Part shown: piece after piece, positions 17,624-25,102 of the stretch | Layout of the letters: every line of letters starts with the position of its first letter | Numbering within the stretch: the stretch's first letter is position 1 | NCBI GenBank assembly: GCA_017620135.1 | Contig: JAFZQZ010000071.1 | Span: 1 to 39,526, forward strand | Direction: 5' to 3' | DNA from: Bacillota bacterium | GTDB taxonomy: Bacteria; Bacillota; Clostridia; Lachnospirales; Bianqueaceae | Length of the DNA stretch: 39,526 bases | Notes under the pieces: model-generated | The model's input: only the letters and a program-made list of their open reading frames with translations | What the model was told of the DNA's origin: nothing | Database searches by the model: none | Made by a program: the position numbers and the translations under genes

Positions 17624-17652
17624 AAAAATCTCCCAACCCGTGGGAGATTTTT
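17624..17652 (+). terminator. Bidirectional terminator at the element's left junction
   Basis: A 12-bp stem (17624-17635 with 17641-17652), 5-nt loop, flanked by A- and T-runs on both sides. It ends the permease operon. Before insertion it would also have lain just downstream of tRNA-Leu on the other strand. Confidence 0.92.
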
Positions 17653-17666
17653 TCTTTGCTTACAGT

Positions 17667-17691
17667 AAATGCGGACGGCGGGACTTGAACC
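17667..17691. repeat. Left attachment core (tRNA-Leu 3' fragment)
   Basis: A 25-bp copy identical to 31953-31977. It contains the last 22 nt of tRNA-Leu (T-arm 3' side and acceptor stem) plus AAA. Homology stops at 17692. Confidence 0.9.
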
Positions 17692-17971
17692 ATTCAAAAA
17701 ATCCCCCTCAGCCTGCATAAATAAAGGATTTCTAGAATTCTTGGTCATCTATTTGGTCATCTTTTTTTGAGCAAAGCAATCCTAAATCGGATTACTCCGA
17801 ATCATCACAGATATGTGTCTGTCAACAGTTTTTTAATAAAAGTATACACTTCTCATCAAATCATAGTATACAAACAATGAATAAAACCCCTCTTAATTCA
17901 CGAGACTTTCGTTTTATTATGTCTATTGTTTATCATATCTTTACCCTCAGACTGCAAACCAAGCCTGCTTG
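17692..17971. other. Noncoding left end of the element
   Basis: No convincing gene is seen in these 280 nt. They hold two GGTCATCT repeats (17743-17762), two AGTATAC boxes 24 nt apart (17841-17847, 17865-17871), and an 8-bp inverted pair AATAAAAC/GTTTTATT (17880-17887, 17911-17918) that may be a weak terminator for the leftward operon. Confidence 0.6.
17743..17762. repeat. Left arm-type repeats (GGTCATCT x2)
   Basis: GGTCATCT occurs at 17743 and 17755, 12 bp apart, about 50 bp inside the left core. The same 8-mer in the same orientation and period occurs near the right end. Confidence 0.6.
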
Positions 17972-19537
17972 TCAGCGTCTTGTCAGAAGGAAGATCAGAT
18001 CGGGCTTGTCATACTGATCTTCCGGTCCATCGATATAGACGCCGATCACTCTTCCAGGCTTATTGTTGCCAAGGTTGGTCACATATTCGGTGACCCAGGG
18101 ATACATATACCATCTCCCAACGCAATACAGGTTCACTTCATGGCCGGGATATGCTTCATACATCAGTTCCTGAAGAGCTTCATGTGTGGACTCTGAAAAA
18201 AGCATGGAAAGATCCGCCTCAAGCTTATCTTCGCCATAGACTTCTATCATTTTTTCGATCTCGCCGAGCATGTGAGCTTCCAGATTCCAAAGCGTTCCAT
18301 CCATGCCAACTTCCACCAAAACGTACTCGTTCGTGTAGGCAAAACGCCCGTCAGGAAGGTTCATAAGAACTTGCCAGGACCGCATATATCCCTCGGTGAA
18401 TTCATGCATGAAATCTTCACCGTTATTATATTTCTCAGAATCGGTATCGATGAAGAATGAAGCATAGTCTTTGCATACTTCGGCCAGTTCGTCCATCGTC
18501 AGCTCTTCTCCTGACTGTTCATGATCGAATCGATGATAAACGACCACTTCCCCCGTATCGTTACGAAGGCCCCACTCTTCCATGAACCCATCGCCGTAGT
18601 AATCGATCTCATAGGACTCGCCGACACAGGTCTTTGTATAGAGATAGTTTTCCGTCCTTTCCTCGTCCAGCCAGGTGAATGTCTTGCTGCGCGCCGCATT
18701 GGCGGAATTGAATCCCTGAACGAAATGATCATTCCACAAAAGCCACTCTTCGACCTGTGTCCCGTCAGGCGCTGTCCATGGTTTTCCGACACTGTAGAGT
18801 TCGATATAACTGTTTCTGAACTTGTCCATGGCGCTCTGAATGACCGGGCGAGGCTCATAATATTCTTCGATCTGGCTGATCCATTCAGAATAAGTCATAT
18901 AATACTTATAGAAAATCTTCTCCGCACCACAGTAGTCTTCATGCATCAGCTGGACGTTGGTGCTACCCGGTTCATATCTCCACTGGTAATCACCCAGAGA
19001 AATCGTATTTCCCTGCAGATCATCCATCGTAGCTTCATACGTTTCTTCTTCATGAAGCATTCCGGTCGCCATGGAGTACTCGCGGCGTTTGATCTGGAGT
19101 TTCATTTCTTCTCCATCCATCACAAGACGGAAATCGAGCCCTGCTTCATACCCTTCACCGTGTGGATTCAGACTGAGATGGAAAAACTTCTGCCATCGTG
19201 AGAACGTATCATATGTATCCAGGATCTTCTGTACATTCCGGTAATCCTTTGGGATTCCCCTCAACCGGCTGATGCCAAGCGTGATTTCGCCGCGCTCCAA
19301 TAGCTTCAGAGCCTGCTGATAAGCTTCGAGATATTCTTCGTCTCTGGAATCTTTTATCTCTTCATCCGCTGTTTCCTGATCTGTCACATTCTCTTCCTGA
19401 GCGGTCTCCTCCTGTGATCCTGCCGGTGTTTTCAGCTGCAGTCTGGTCAGCGCGAAATGCCCCAATGCCCCCAGCGCAACACCGACAATAAAGACACATA
19501 TCAACCCGACGAGCCACTTCTGGTCTCTTTTTTTCAT
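17972..19537 (-). CDS. Membrane-anchored extracellular protein of unknown function in BlaI/M56 operon 1
   Basis: A 521-residue protein with a short basic start and one membrane segment (about 8-30), then a Glu-rich linker (40-65) and a large outer region. Residues about 66-115 (EYLEAYQQALKLLERGEITLGISRLRGIPKDYRN) look like a short helical TPR-like hairpin, in the style of membrane-anchored clostridial proteins. The rest is Tyr/Trp/Glu-rich, mixed alpha/beta and unrecognised. The ATG follows AAGGAAGGAG and lies 17 nt after the M56 gene, so it is the third gene of BlaI-M56-this. From position I infer it is a signal-binding or effector partner of the M56 sensor, or the resistance factor itself. 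No catalytic motif is evident. Confidence 0.82.
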   Translation of the reverse strand: MKKRDQKWLVGLICVFIVGVALGALGHFALTRLQLKTPAGSQEETAQEENVTDQETADEEIKDSRDEEYLEAYQQALKLLERGEITLGISRLRGIPKDYRNVQKILDTYDTFSRWQKFFHLSLNPHGEGYEAGLDFRLVMDGEEMKLQIKRREYSMATGMLHEEETYEATMDDLQGNTISLGDYQWRYEPGSTNVQLMHEDYCGAEKIFYKYYMTYSEWISQIEEYYEPRPVIQSAMDKFRNSYIELYSVGKPWTAPDGTQVEEWLLWNDHFVQGFNSANAARSKTFTWLDEERTENYLYTKTCVGESYEIDYYGDGFMEEWGLRNDTGEVVVYHRFDHEQSGEELTMDELAEVCKDYASFFIDTDSEKYNNGEDFMHEFTEGYMRSWQVLMNLPDGRFAYTNEYVLVEVGMDGTLWNLEAHMLGEIEKMIEVYGEDKLEADLSMLFSESTHEALQELMYEAYPGHEVNLYCVGRWYMYPWVTEYVTNLGNNKPGRVIGVYIDGPEDQYDKPDLIFLLTRR

Positions 19538-19554
19538 ATTGTATGCTCCTTCCT

Positions 19555-21306
19555 TTACCAGTATTTCTTCACAGCGATCCCGATCGATCCGTCAGGCCAC
19601 AGGCCGAAATTCAGGACATAATTCTCCTTCGGGACGATCCACTGCTGACTCAGTACACTGCTGCCGCCTTCACGGTAATAGTCCGCGGGATCGGAAAAAT
19701 GATTCAATATGTTCTCCACGCCTTGATCGGGCATCGGTTCCCCGAATTCCTGACAGAAAATGTCATAAATCTTCAGGGCAAGTTCTGAGCCTTCCTCCAG
19801 ACTTTCTCCGCTTCTTCCCAGCTTGAACATGGCCAGTGAACTGTTTTCCCGGCTGAAGATCAGCTCGATCGTAAACGCGGTACCTTCCACTTCCCAGTAA
19901 TATCCGGAGATGGCAAACTCCATGTTGGGTTCGCCGACTTCATAGAGATCGTCCGCGGTAATGCCCAGAGTTTTGAGTGTGTCGATACGGGATTTCCCGA
20001 TCGCGCTGATCAGCGTCGCGAACAACCGGTGTATCTCCACATTTTTCTGAACAAACCCGATCTCGTCAAAATACTCTTCATAAGAAACTGTGACGGATTC
20101 TTCCACAGAATCGCTGATGGTTTCTGAATCTTCTTCGCTTTCCGACATTTCCTCCGCCTGAGACAGCTCAGTGGATGTCTCTTCCTCTATCACAGTGATC
20201 ACTGTTTCCTGCGACGATTCCTCCGCTGCCGAAATATTCCCGTCCGATTGATCCTGAACTTCCGCTGCCAGTCCTTCTTCCCGGACGGGATCTGTCAGGA
20301 AGCACCCGGTGATCACCAGGCATATGGCCACTGTCAAAACCGTCCAGAGAACGGTTGGTTTCCTGAAGCGAAGGATCGCTTTGATTCGCCTTTTGATATG
20401 ACATTCACCGAAAGCCAGAGGATAGATAACCTGTCGGCGCTTGATCACCTGACAGTGAGCCAGTGCGTGCGTGTACCCTTTTTTGTATGCAAGGTTATGG
20501 TTTCCGATCGACATTTCATCACACGCACTTTCCAGATCCCAGCCAAAAATGACAAACGCGACCCAAAGGATGGGTGAAAACCAGTAGACGCTGAGGAGCA
20601 AATAGCTCAGAGGTTTCCACAGGTGGTCCTTGCGTTTTAGATGCATCTGTTCATGGTGTTTGACATACCCGAGGTCTTCTTCCGGCAGGCTGGACGGAAG
20701 GACGATCTTTGGCCGGAAAATGCCCCAGATAAAGGAAGTGTGGATCCCATCCGCGATCCAGACCTTTTTATCTACGCGCATCGCTTCCTGCAAAACCTTT
20801 CGCAATGATAAACAAATGATCAGCGCGTAAATCCCCATCCCGATCACGCCGGCTGCCCAGATCAGGAAAAACACTGGAATCAGAGAGGAAAAGTCGACTG
20901 AACTTATTGCCAGGAATGCCTCCGCCTTTCCTGTCGATATTTCTTCGGCCTGCCCTTCTGCCGACACCGTTTGCGTTTTGGAAGCTGTATTGTCTGTGTA
21001 CTGTGTGGATTCTTGCCTTTGATTGGTGGTTTGTGTGGCTTCTGTCGTTTCTTCCTGTCGTTCCTCCTGGGTCTCTCCGATCACCATTTCCTCATAACTA
21101 CTACTGAACGGTGATGAAAACGGCATCAGGGAAAATGGGCTTCGGATGCTTACAGGGATCAAGAGACGGACCGCGACCAGTGCCCACATAAGACAGACCC
21201 ATGTCTTTGGGATCTTGCGAAACACTGTCCGGATCACGATCACGACCAGCGCCAGGACACTAGCCGACAGGCTCATATCGATGAGCTTTAGAAAGAATTC
21301 TTCCAT
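19555..21306 (-). CDS. M56 (BlaR1/MecR1-type) membrane metalloprotease sensor, circuit 1
   Basis: A 583-residue sensor. Membrane segments lie near 12-30, 36-53, 141-168 and 232-255. The zinc protease motif HEQMH is at 218-222, and the downstream ESACDE (259-264) supplies the third ligand and the CDE signature of BlaR1-like M56 proteases. A last membrane segment (317-336) leads to a long Ser/Glu/Thr linker and an unrecognised outer C-terminal domain (about 430-583), where BlaR1 has a penicillin-binding sensor. An acidic Thr/Gln-rich outer loop (72-127) is also unusual. The start is ATG 21306, 1 nt after the BlaI stop. By family analogy, ligand binding outside triggers cleavage of the BlaI repressor. 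The absence of a transpeptidase-like domain argues against beta-lactam sensing. Confidence 0.9.
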   Translation of the reverse strand: MEEFFLKLIDMSLSASVLALVVIVIRTVFRKIPKTWVCLMWALVAVRLLIPVSIRSPFSLMPFSSPFSSSYEEMVIGETQEERQEETTEATQTTNQRQESTQYTDNTASKTQTVSAEGQAEEISTGKAEAFLAISSVDFSSLIPVFFLIWAAGVIGMGIYALIICLSLRKVLQEAMRVDKKVWIADGIHTSFIWGIFRPKIVLPSSLPEEDLGYVKHHEQMHLKRKDHLWKPLSYLLLSVYWFSPILWVAFVIFGWDLESACDEMSIGNHNLAYKKGYTHALAHCQVIKRRQVIYPLAFGECHIKRRIKAILRFRKPTVLWTVLTVAICLVITGCFLTDPVREEGLAAEVQDQSDGNISAAEESSQETVITVIEEETSTELSQAEEMSESEEDSETISDSVEESVTVSYEEYFDEIGFVQKNVEIHRLFATLISAIGKSRIDTLKTLGITADDLYEVGEPNMEFAISGYYWEVEGTAFTIELIFSRENSSLAMFKLGRSGESLEEGSELALKIYDIFCQEFGEPMPDQGVENILNHFSDPADYYREGGSSVLSQQWIVPKENYVLNFGLWPDGSIGIAVKKYW

Positions 21307-21307
21307 C

Positions 21308-21667
21308 TCACTTCTCCTCGAAGGCGTCGATCCAACGATGAAGCGCCTCGATCTCTTCCTTGCTGAGAGGTTTCTCTCTCGAGAAAGCTGCCAGAAATGC
21401 CGGAAGGGATCCTTCAAACACTTCTTCCACAAATCCGGTACTCTGTTTGGCCTCAAAGGCTTCTTTGGAGATCATCGATGTCACGACGCCGTTTTGGTTC
21501 TGAAACAGCCCTTTTTCTGTCAGCCGTCTCAGAACCGTAAAGGTGGTCGATTTCTTCCACCCGAGCTGTTCTGATGCCATCTGTACCAATTGTGTCGACC
21601 GGACCGGTTCATTTTGCCAGATCAGCTCCGCAAATTTCTTTTCTATCACACCAAGACTATATTCCAT
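21308..21667 (-). CDS. BlaI/MecI-family repressor, circuit 1
   Basis: A 119-residue winged-helix repressor of the BlaI/MecI/CopY family. The N-terminal part carries the DNA-binding domain (EKKFAELIWQNEPVRSTQLV then GWKKSTTFTVLRRLTEKGLF), and the C-terminal part (about 80-119) is the dimerisation helix pair. The TVLRRLTEKG segment is the recognition/wing element conserved in the family. It starts its operon, with an AGAAGGGAG ribosome site, and is followed after 1 nt by its M56 protease. The promoter carries two matching 17-bp palindromes (21689-21705 and 21726-21742), so autorepression relieved by proteolysis is expected. Confidence 0.93.
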   Translation of the reverse strand: MEYSLGVIEKKFAELIWQNEPVRSTQLVQMASEQLGWKKSTTFTVLRRLTEKGLFQNQNGVVTSMISKEAFEAKQSTGFVEEVFEGSLPAFLAAFSREKPLSKEEIEALHRWIDAFEEK

Positions 21668-21688
21668 GGAAATGGCTCCCTTCTTAAG

Positions 21689-21705
21689 GTTTACATCCTG
21701 TAGAC
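21689..21705. promoter_or_regulatory. BlaI-1 operator O2
   Basis: GTTTACATCCTGTAGAC is a GTYTACA-N3-TGTARAC palindrome just downstream of the -10 box. It is centred 37 bp from the matching O1 site. Confidence 0.72.
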
Positions 21706-21712
21706 TGATTAT

Positions 21713-21741
21713 AGTATAGCCTCAGGTCTACAGTTTGTCAA
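21713..21741 (-). promoter_or_regulatory. Promoter of BlaI/M56 operon 1
   Basis: On the minus strand TTGACA (21736-21741), a 17-nt spacer and TATACT (21713-21718) give a near-consensus promoter. One operator overlaps the -35 and the other lies at the transcription start. Confidence 0.85.
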
Positions 21742-21742
21742 C
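21726..21742. promoter_or_regulatory. BlaI-1 operator O1
   Basis: The site reads GTTGACAAACTGTAGAC on the minus strand, the same pattern as O2. Its left half contains the -35 TTGACA, so repressor binding would block RNA polymerase. Confidence 0.72.
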
Positions 21743-21768
21743 CCATTTCTCATGGTAATACGTAAAGA

Positions 21769-21793
21769 AAAAAAGGCAGCCACGAAGACTGCC
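21769..21793 (-). terminator. Probable terminator of the ABC/DUF4129 operon
   Basis: On the minus strand a 5-bp GC-rich stem (GGCAG with CTGCC, 21775-21793) precedes a long T-rich run. The stem is short but lies in the right place. Confidence 0.5.
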
Positions 21794-21830
21794 GTTTCGA
21801 TGTGTCTTTCGTCACATCATTGTCTACTTC

Positions 21831-21956
21831 TCAAGGAATGCTCTCCAAAAGCATATCGATATCTCCACTCGAATCCTCGGAGCCAATAATAATAGTGTCA
21901 ATGAAGTCAGATGCTGCTGAATCTATAATACATATCTCACACAAAGAATCAGACAA
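21831..21956 (-). CDS. Possible 41-aa acidic peptide at the end of the ABC operon
   Basis: From TTG 21956, with a GGGGG ribosome-like site 10 nt upstream, a 41-residue acidic peptide (with CEIC and SEDSSGDIDML) is open to a stop. It lies 99 nt after the DUF4129-like gene and before the probable terminator. An ATG with a GAGGAG site further upstream is one base out of frame, across a run of five Gs. The gene may therefore be a frameshifted small gene, a real TTG-start peptide or chance. Confidence 0.28.
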   Translation of the reverse strand: MSDSLCEICIIDSAASDFIDTIIIGSEDSSGDIDMLLESIP

Positions 21957-22055
21957 AAGCAGATATCCCCCTGCAACATACCCATGGTCTCATTGCTATT
22001 ATCGTTCTCCTCGAGTTTTATTGTTTTGTCTAGACGTTGTCGCAGATTTATCTAC

Positions 22056-23198
22056 CTATCCATATCTTTCTTTCTCATATTTCTTTCTGATTGCTTCAAC
22101 TTGGGGCATTTTTGTGGCTACTTCTCCAACTGTATTGCTTTTTTCGACCGACAGTCCTATCTGAGGTTCTACAATTCGCCGGTATCTCTTTCTGATTTCA
22201 CTAATCGATTCTTTTTCGGTTTTTCTACGTTTTATACTTCTCGCGAAGATAGTCGGCTGTATAAAAACTTTCTCTTCTTTATATTCCGGTGCTGTATGGA
22301 CTTTCTTCGTCTTCAGTCGTTGTATGATCTGTATGATCAAATAGACGACTGCACCCAGAATCACCACTATGCCTATCAGCAGGACGAATCGAAGTACGAT
22401 TCCGCCGAACCTTGTCTGAGACAATTCTTCTATGGCCATATGACTTGCTTTTTGCTTTTGCAGAAGCTCCTCATCTTCATCGATCATATTCAAGTGGACT
22501 CGTACCTTAAACAGCTTTCGAAACCACGTCCGGATGATGAGAAGCAGATCGAAACCTATAACTCGCAGCCATCCCTCCAGAAAATCCGGAATATCGAGCA
22601 GAAGGATCAGACTGCATATAAGCAAAAATACGAATAGAAATAGAATGAATATGCGAAGGTTGATCCGGACATTCCTTTTCCCACCTATCATCTCACTGCT
22701 GTCACGATCAAAAAGTGCATCATACAGCGATGTCCTGTGCTGATAGAACAAAAATAAAGTGAGATATAGCATCGATCCCATTAGATATAGTGTAGACATA
22801 TCCCGCTGAATCATGGACAGGATACCGGATATCCCCAGTGAAAAACCAAGATACAAGTATCCCAGCGGTCTTTCTTCCGCTCGTTTGATCCGAAAGTAAC
22901 CATATAGTATCAGCAGAATGGCTTCCGTAAGATAAACAAAGACCAATCCTTCGATACTCAACAGGAATACATAAGGAAACAAAAGCAAACTGCCAAGGAG
23001 AAAACCACGCAGATTATTTGTCTTTCGCCGGATGATTGTTGAGAAAACCGGTATCAGTACAAATCCAGACAATTGCCACCACAAATTACCTGATCCTTCT
23101 GAATGCAGTATGCTCATTGCCAGCCATAGAACAGGTCCGAAGAGTAAAACACCCTTTATACTCTCGATCCGGATCGGATATAAAGCTCGCTGTTTCAT
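22056..23198 (-). CDS. DUF4129-like multi-pass membrane protein of the ABC operon
   Basis: A 380-residue protein with about six hydrophobic segments in the first 205 residues, a soluble linker (about 210-262), one more segment (about 268-292) and a basic cytosolic tail. The tail (RRKTEKESISEIRKRYRRIV, a TVGEV turn, then a final KKYEKERYG) resembles the DUF4129 domain often joined to transglutaminase-like membrane proteins, though no transglutaminase domain is present. The start overlaps the ATPase stop by 4 nt (ATGA), so translation is coupled and it belongs functionally with the transporter. I infer an accessory envelope protein. The family match is a tail resemblance only. Confidence 0.82.
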   Translation of the reverse strand: MKQRALYPIRIESIKGVLLFGPVLWLAMSILHSEGSGNLWWQLSGFVLIPVFSTIIRRKTNNLRGFLLGSLLLFPYVFLLSIEGLVFVYLTEAILLILYGYFRIKRAEERPLGYLYLGFSLGISGILSMIQRDMSTLYLMGSMLYLTLFLFYQHRTSLYDALFDRDSSEMIGGKRNVRINLRIFILFLFVFLLICSLILLLDIPDFLEGWLRVIGFDLLLIIRTWFRKLFKVRVHLNMIDEDEELLQKQKASHMAIEELSQTRFGGIVLRFVLLIGIVVILGAVVYLIIQIIQRLKTKKVHTAPEYKEEKVFIQPTIFARSIKRRKTEKESISEIRKRYRRIVEPQIGLSVEKSNTVGEVATKMPQVEAIRKKYEKERYG

Positions 23199-23875
23199 TT
23201 TGATCGGACGAGACTCAGCTTCCCATCGATAATATGATACTCTTTAGGACATGCCGCCGCGACCAATGGATCATGGGTGACAATCAGAATCGTGACTCCC
23301 TGTTCATTGATCTTCTGAAAGAGATTCATCAATTCTTTTGTATTCTCACTGTCCAAAGCACCGGTAGGTTCATCAGCCAGGATGACTTCGGCATCCATGG
23401 TCAAAGCTCTTGCGATCGCAACACGCTGCTTCTGTCCGCCGGATAACTGAAATATCGGTTTCTTTTTAATTCCAGATAAGCCTACTTTTTTCAATTCTTC
23501 TTTGGCTTTTTCTTTTATCTCTTTACCATAAATGCCCTGAATGATTTGTGGAAGACAGACATTGGTCAGAATGTCTTCATAAGTTAAGAGGCCAAACTCC
23601 TGCATGATCATCGCAATTCTTTCACTGCGGATCTTACAGATATCTTTATCTTTCAACGTGGAGAAATCGATCCCATCAAAGAAATACTGTCCTTCTGTCA
23701 ACCCCTCGAGCCCGCTTAAGACATGAAGAAGTGTCGATTTTCCAGAGCCGGATGGCCCGGTGATCGCAATCATTTCAGCCGGTTCAATTCCAAGATCTAC
23801 CTGATCCAATGCTCTAACTTCGTGATCGGTCCCTCTGCAGAACACTTTCGTCGCACCACTGAGATTAATAAGCAT
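23195..23875 (-). CDS. ABC transporter ATP-binding protein (MacB/LolD type), element-borne
   Basis: A 226-residue ATPase with all key elements: Walker A GPSGSGKST (40-48), Q-loop MQEFGLL, signature LSGGQKQR, Walker [13 protein letters not shown] and H-loop VTHD. This class drives MacB/FtsX-type permeases. It lies 30 nt after the second permease and overlaps the DUF4129-like gene by 4 nt. Typical roles in Firmicutes are antimicrobial-peptide resistance or export of peptides or lipoproteins. The operon promoter carries sites resembling the circuit-2 BlaI operator, so expression is expected only when the M56 sensor is triggered. Confidence 0.93.
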   Translation of the reverse strand: MLINLSGATKVFCRGTDHEVRALDQVDLGIEPAEMIAITGPSGSGKSTLLHVLSGLEGLTEGQYFFDGIDFSTLKDKDICKIRSERIAMIMQEFGLLTYEDILTNVCLPQIIQGIYGKEIKEKAKEELKKVGLSGIKKKPIFQLSGGQKQRVAIARALTMDAEVILADEPTGALDSENTKELMNLFQKINEQGVTILIVTHDPLVAAACPKEYHIIDGKLSLVRSK

Positions 23876-23905
23876 ACTTTATCTTCTCCCTCCAATCATC
23901 CTTTT

Positions 23906-25102
23906 TCAGTTCTCTCCTCTGTGGCAAAGCTCAGCAACCGATAATTTTTGTATTTTTATATACGAATATATCTGACTGACGGCCAATACGATACCCAACA
24001 GCAAAACTGTCATCCATACACCTAACAATCCGGAGCGGATCTGTTCCTGAAGAAGTATGATTCGAAAGATGACTGGTTCGATCAGCCAGCCTGATATACT
24101 GCTGAGTACAACGATCAGTAAATGGACAGTAAACAGACCCCATTCAATTCTTCTTTTTGAAGCCCCATTCAGATAGAGGATCGAAAAAGTGCCTTGTCTT
24201 CTTCTATGCAGTAACAGTTCATATCCACCGAATCCAAAAACAGCCACCAGAACAAACAGAAAGAACGCAAAAAGAAACCTTGAATTCCTTCTGATGATCG
24301 ACCGGACAACTTCTGAAAAAGCGTCTTTCATAGTCCTTACCGTGCCCAGATTTGAAACTGCACTTGAAATCGCTTCGGATGTAGTTTTATTCCCATCATA
24401 GCCAATTACCCAGTAATTCCTCTCCACAGACATCGTCTCAATCAACGTATCATCATGGATGACCACAAACCAGCTGTCAGGAAAATCCTCAGTAAATGCT
24501 GCAAAAGCTTCCATCTGTGCCGCAGTTCCGTGTGGAGAGATTAATGGAATAACTGCATTTTTCTTTAGTACACCGGTAACAATAAACGACTGAAAGATCT
24601 GAGAATCCCAAAAATCAATCTCTATCGTCGATCCGACTGGATATTGGTCCTGCATTTGACTACTGACTACAACACCAGCCTTTCCTTCTGAAAGATCCAG
24701 CCGGATATAGTTTTTCTGGTTTTCTGAATTAACGATGACATTCAGATTTACTGGATTCTTCAACAAGCCGCTTGAAGGTGTACAGCTTGCATAGGGGATA
24801 CAACTTTCCCCAACGTCTTTGACATTTTCTACTGCCAATAATTCTTCCCTCCAGCCAGATTGACCAACATCCTGGTGCAGCATCTGTGCATTGGCTACAA
24901 GTTCCCCTGTATTGATATAAAAAGCTTTCGACTGATCACAGGTATAGGCTCTGTTAAGTGCCCATAACTGGCGAATATATCTTTCTATCGGCTGTATGGT
25001 TCCTATAGCAAAAACAGCCAGACAGGTTAGCTGCAGAAAGAGAATGAATTCACTTAGCAGACTTCTGGATACAATAAACCGTATGATGGAAAGTCTTTTC
25101 AT
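23906..25102 (-). CDS. ABC transporter permease (FtsX/MacB-like), element-borne, second subunit
   Basis: A 398-residue permease: N-terminal membrane segment (about 14-36), outer domain (about 40-270), then three membrane segments (about 275-300, 326-347, 358-380). The outer part has a short MacB-core-like pattern (SSQMQDQYPVGSTIEIDFW). The cytosolic turn LLHRRRQGTFSILYLNGASKRRIEW between the second and third segments is the coupling region typical of FtsX domains. The start overlaps the preceding permease's stop by 4 nt (ATGA). It probably pairs with that permease as a heterodimer. The substrate is unknown. Confidence 0.87.
   Translation of the reverse strand: MKRLSIIRFIVSRSLLSEFILFLQLTCLAVFAIGTIQPIERYIRQLWALNRAYTCDQSKAFYINTGELVANAQMLHQDVGQSGWREELLAVENVKDVGESCIPYASCTPSSGLLKNPVNLNVIVNSENQKNYIRLDLSEGKAGVVVSSQMQDQYPVGSTIEIDFWDSQIFQSFIVTGVLKKNAVIPLISPHGTAAQMEAFAAFTEDFPDSWFVVIHDDTLIETMSVERNYWVIGYDGNKTTSEAISSAVSNLGTVRTMKDAFSEVVRSIIRRNSRFLFAFFLFVLVAVFGFGGYELLLHRRRQGTFSILYLNGASKRRIEWGLFTVHLLIVVLSSISGWLIEPVIFRIILLQEQIRSGLLGVWMTVLLLGIVLAVSQIYSYIKIQKLSVAELCHRGEN

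Noticed and set aside
19555-21306. Beta-lactam sensor BlaR1/MecR1 proper
   Set aside because: The M56 protease is clear, but the C-terminal domain lacks the SxxK and KTG-type motifs of penicillin-binding sensors.
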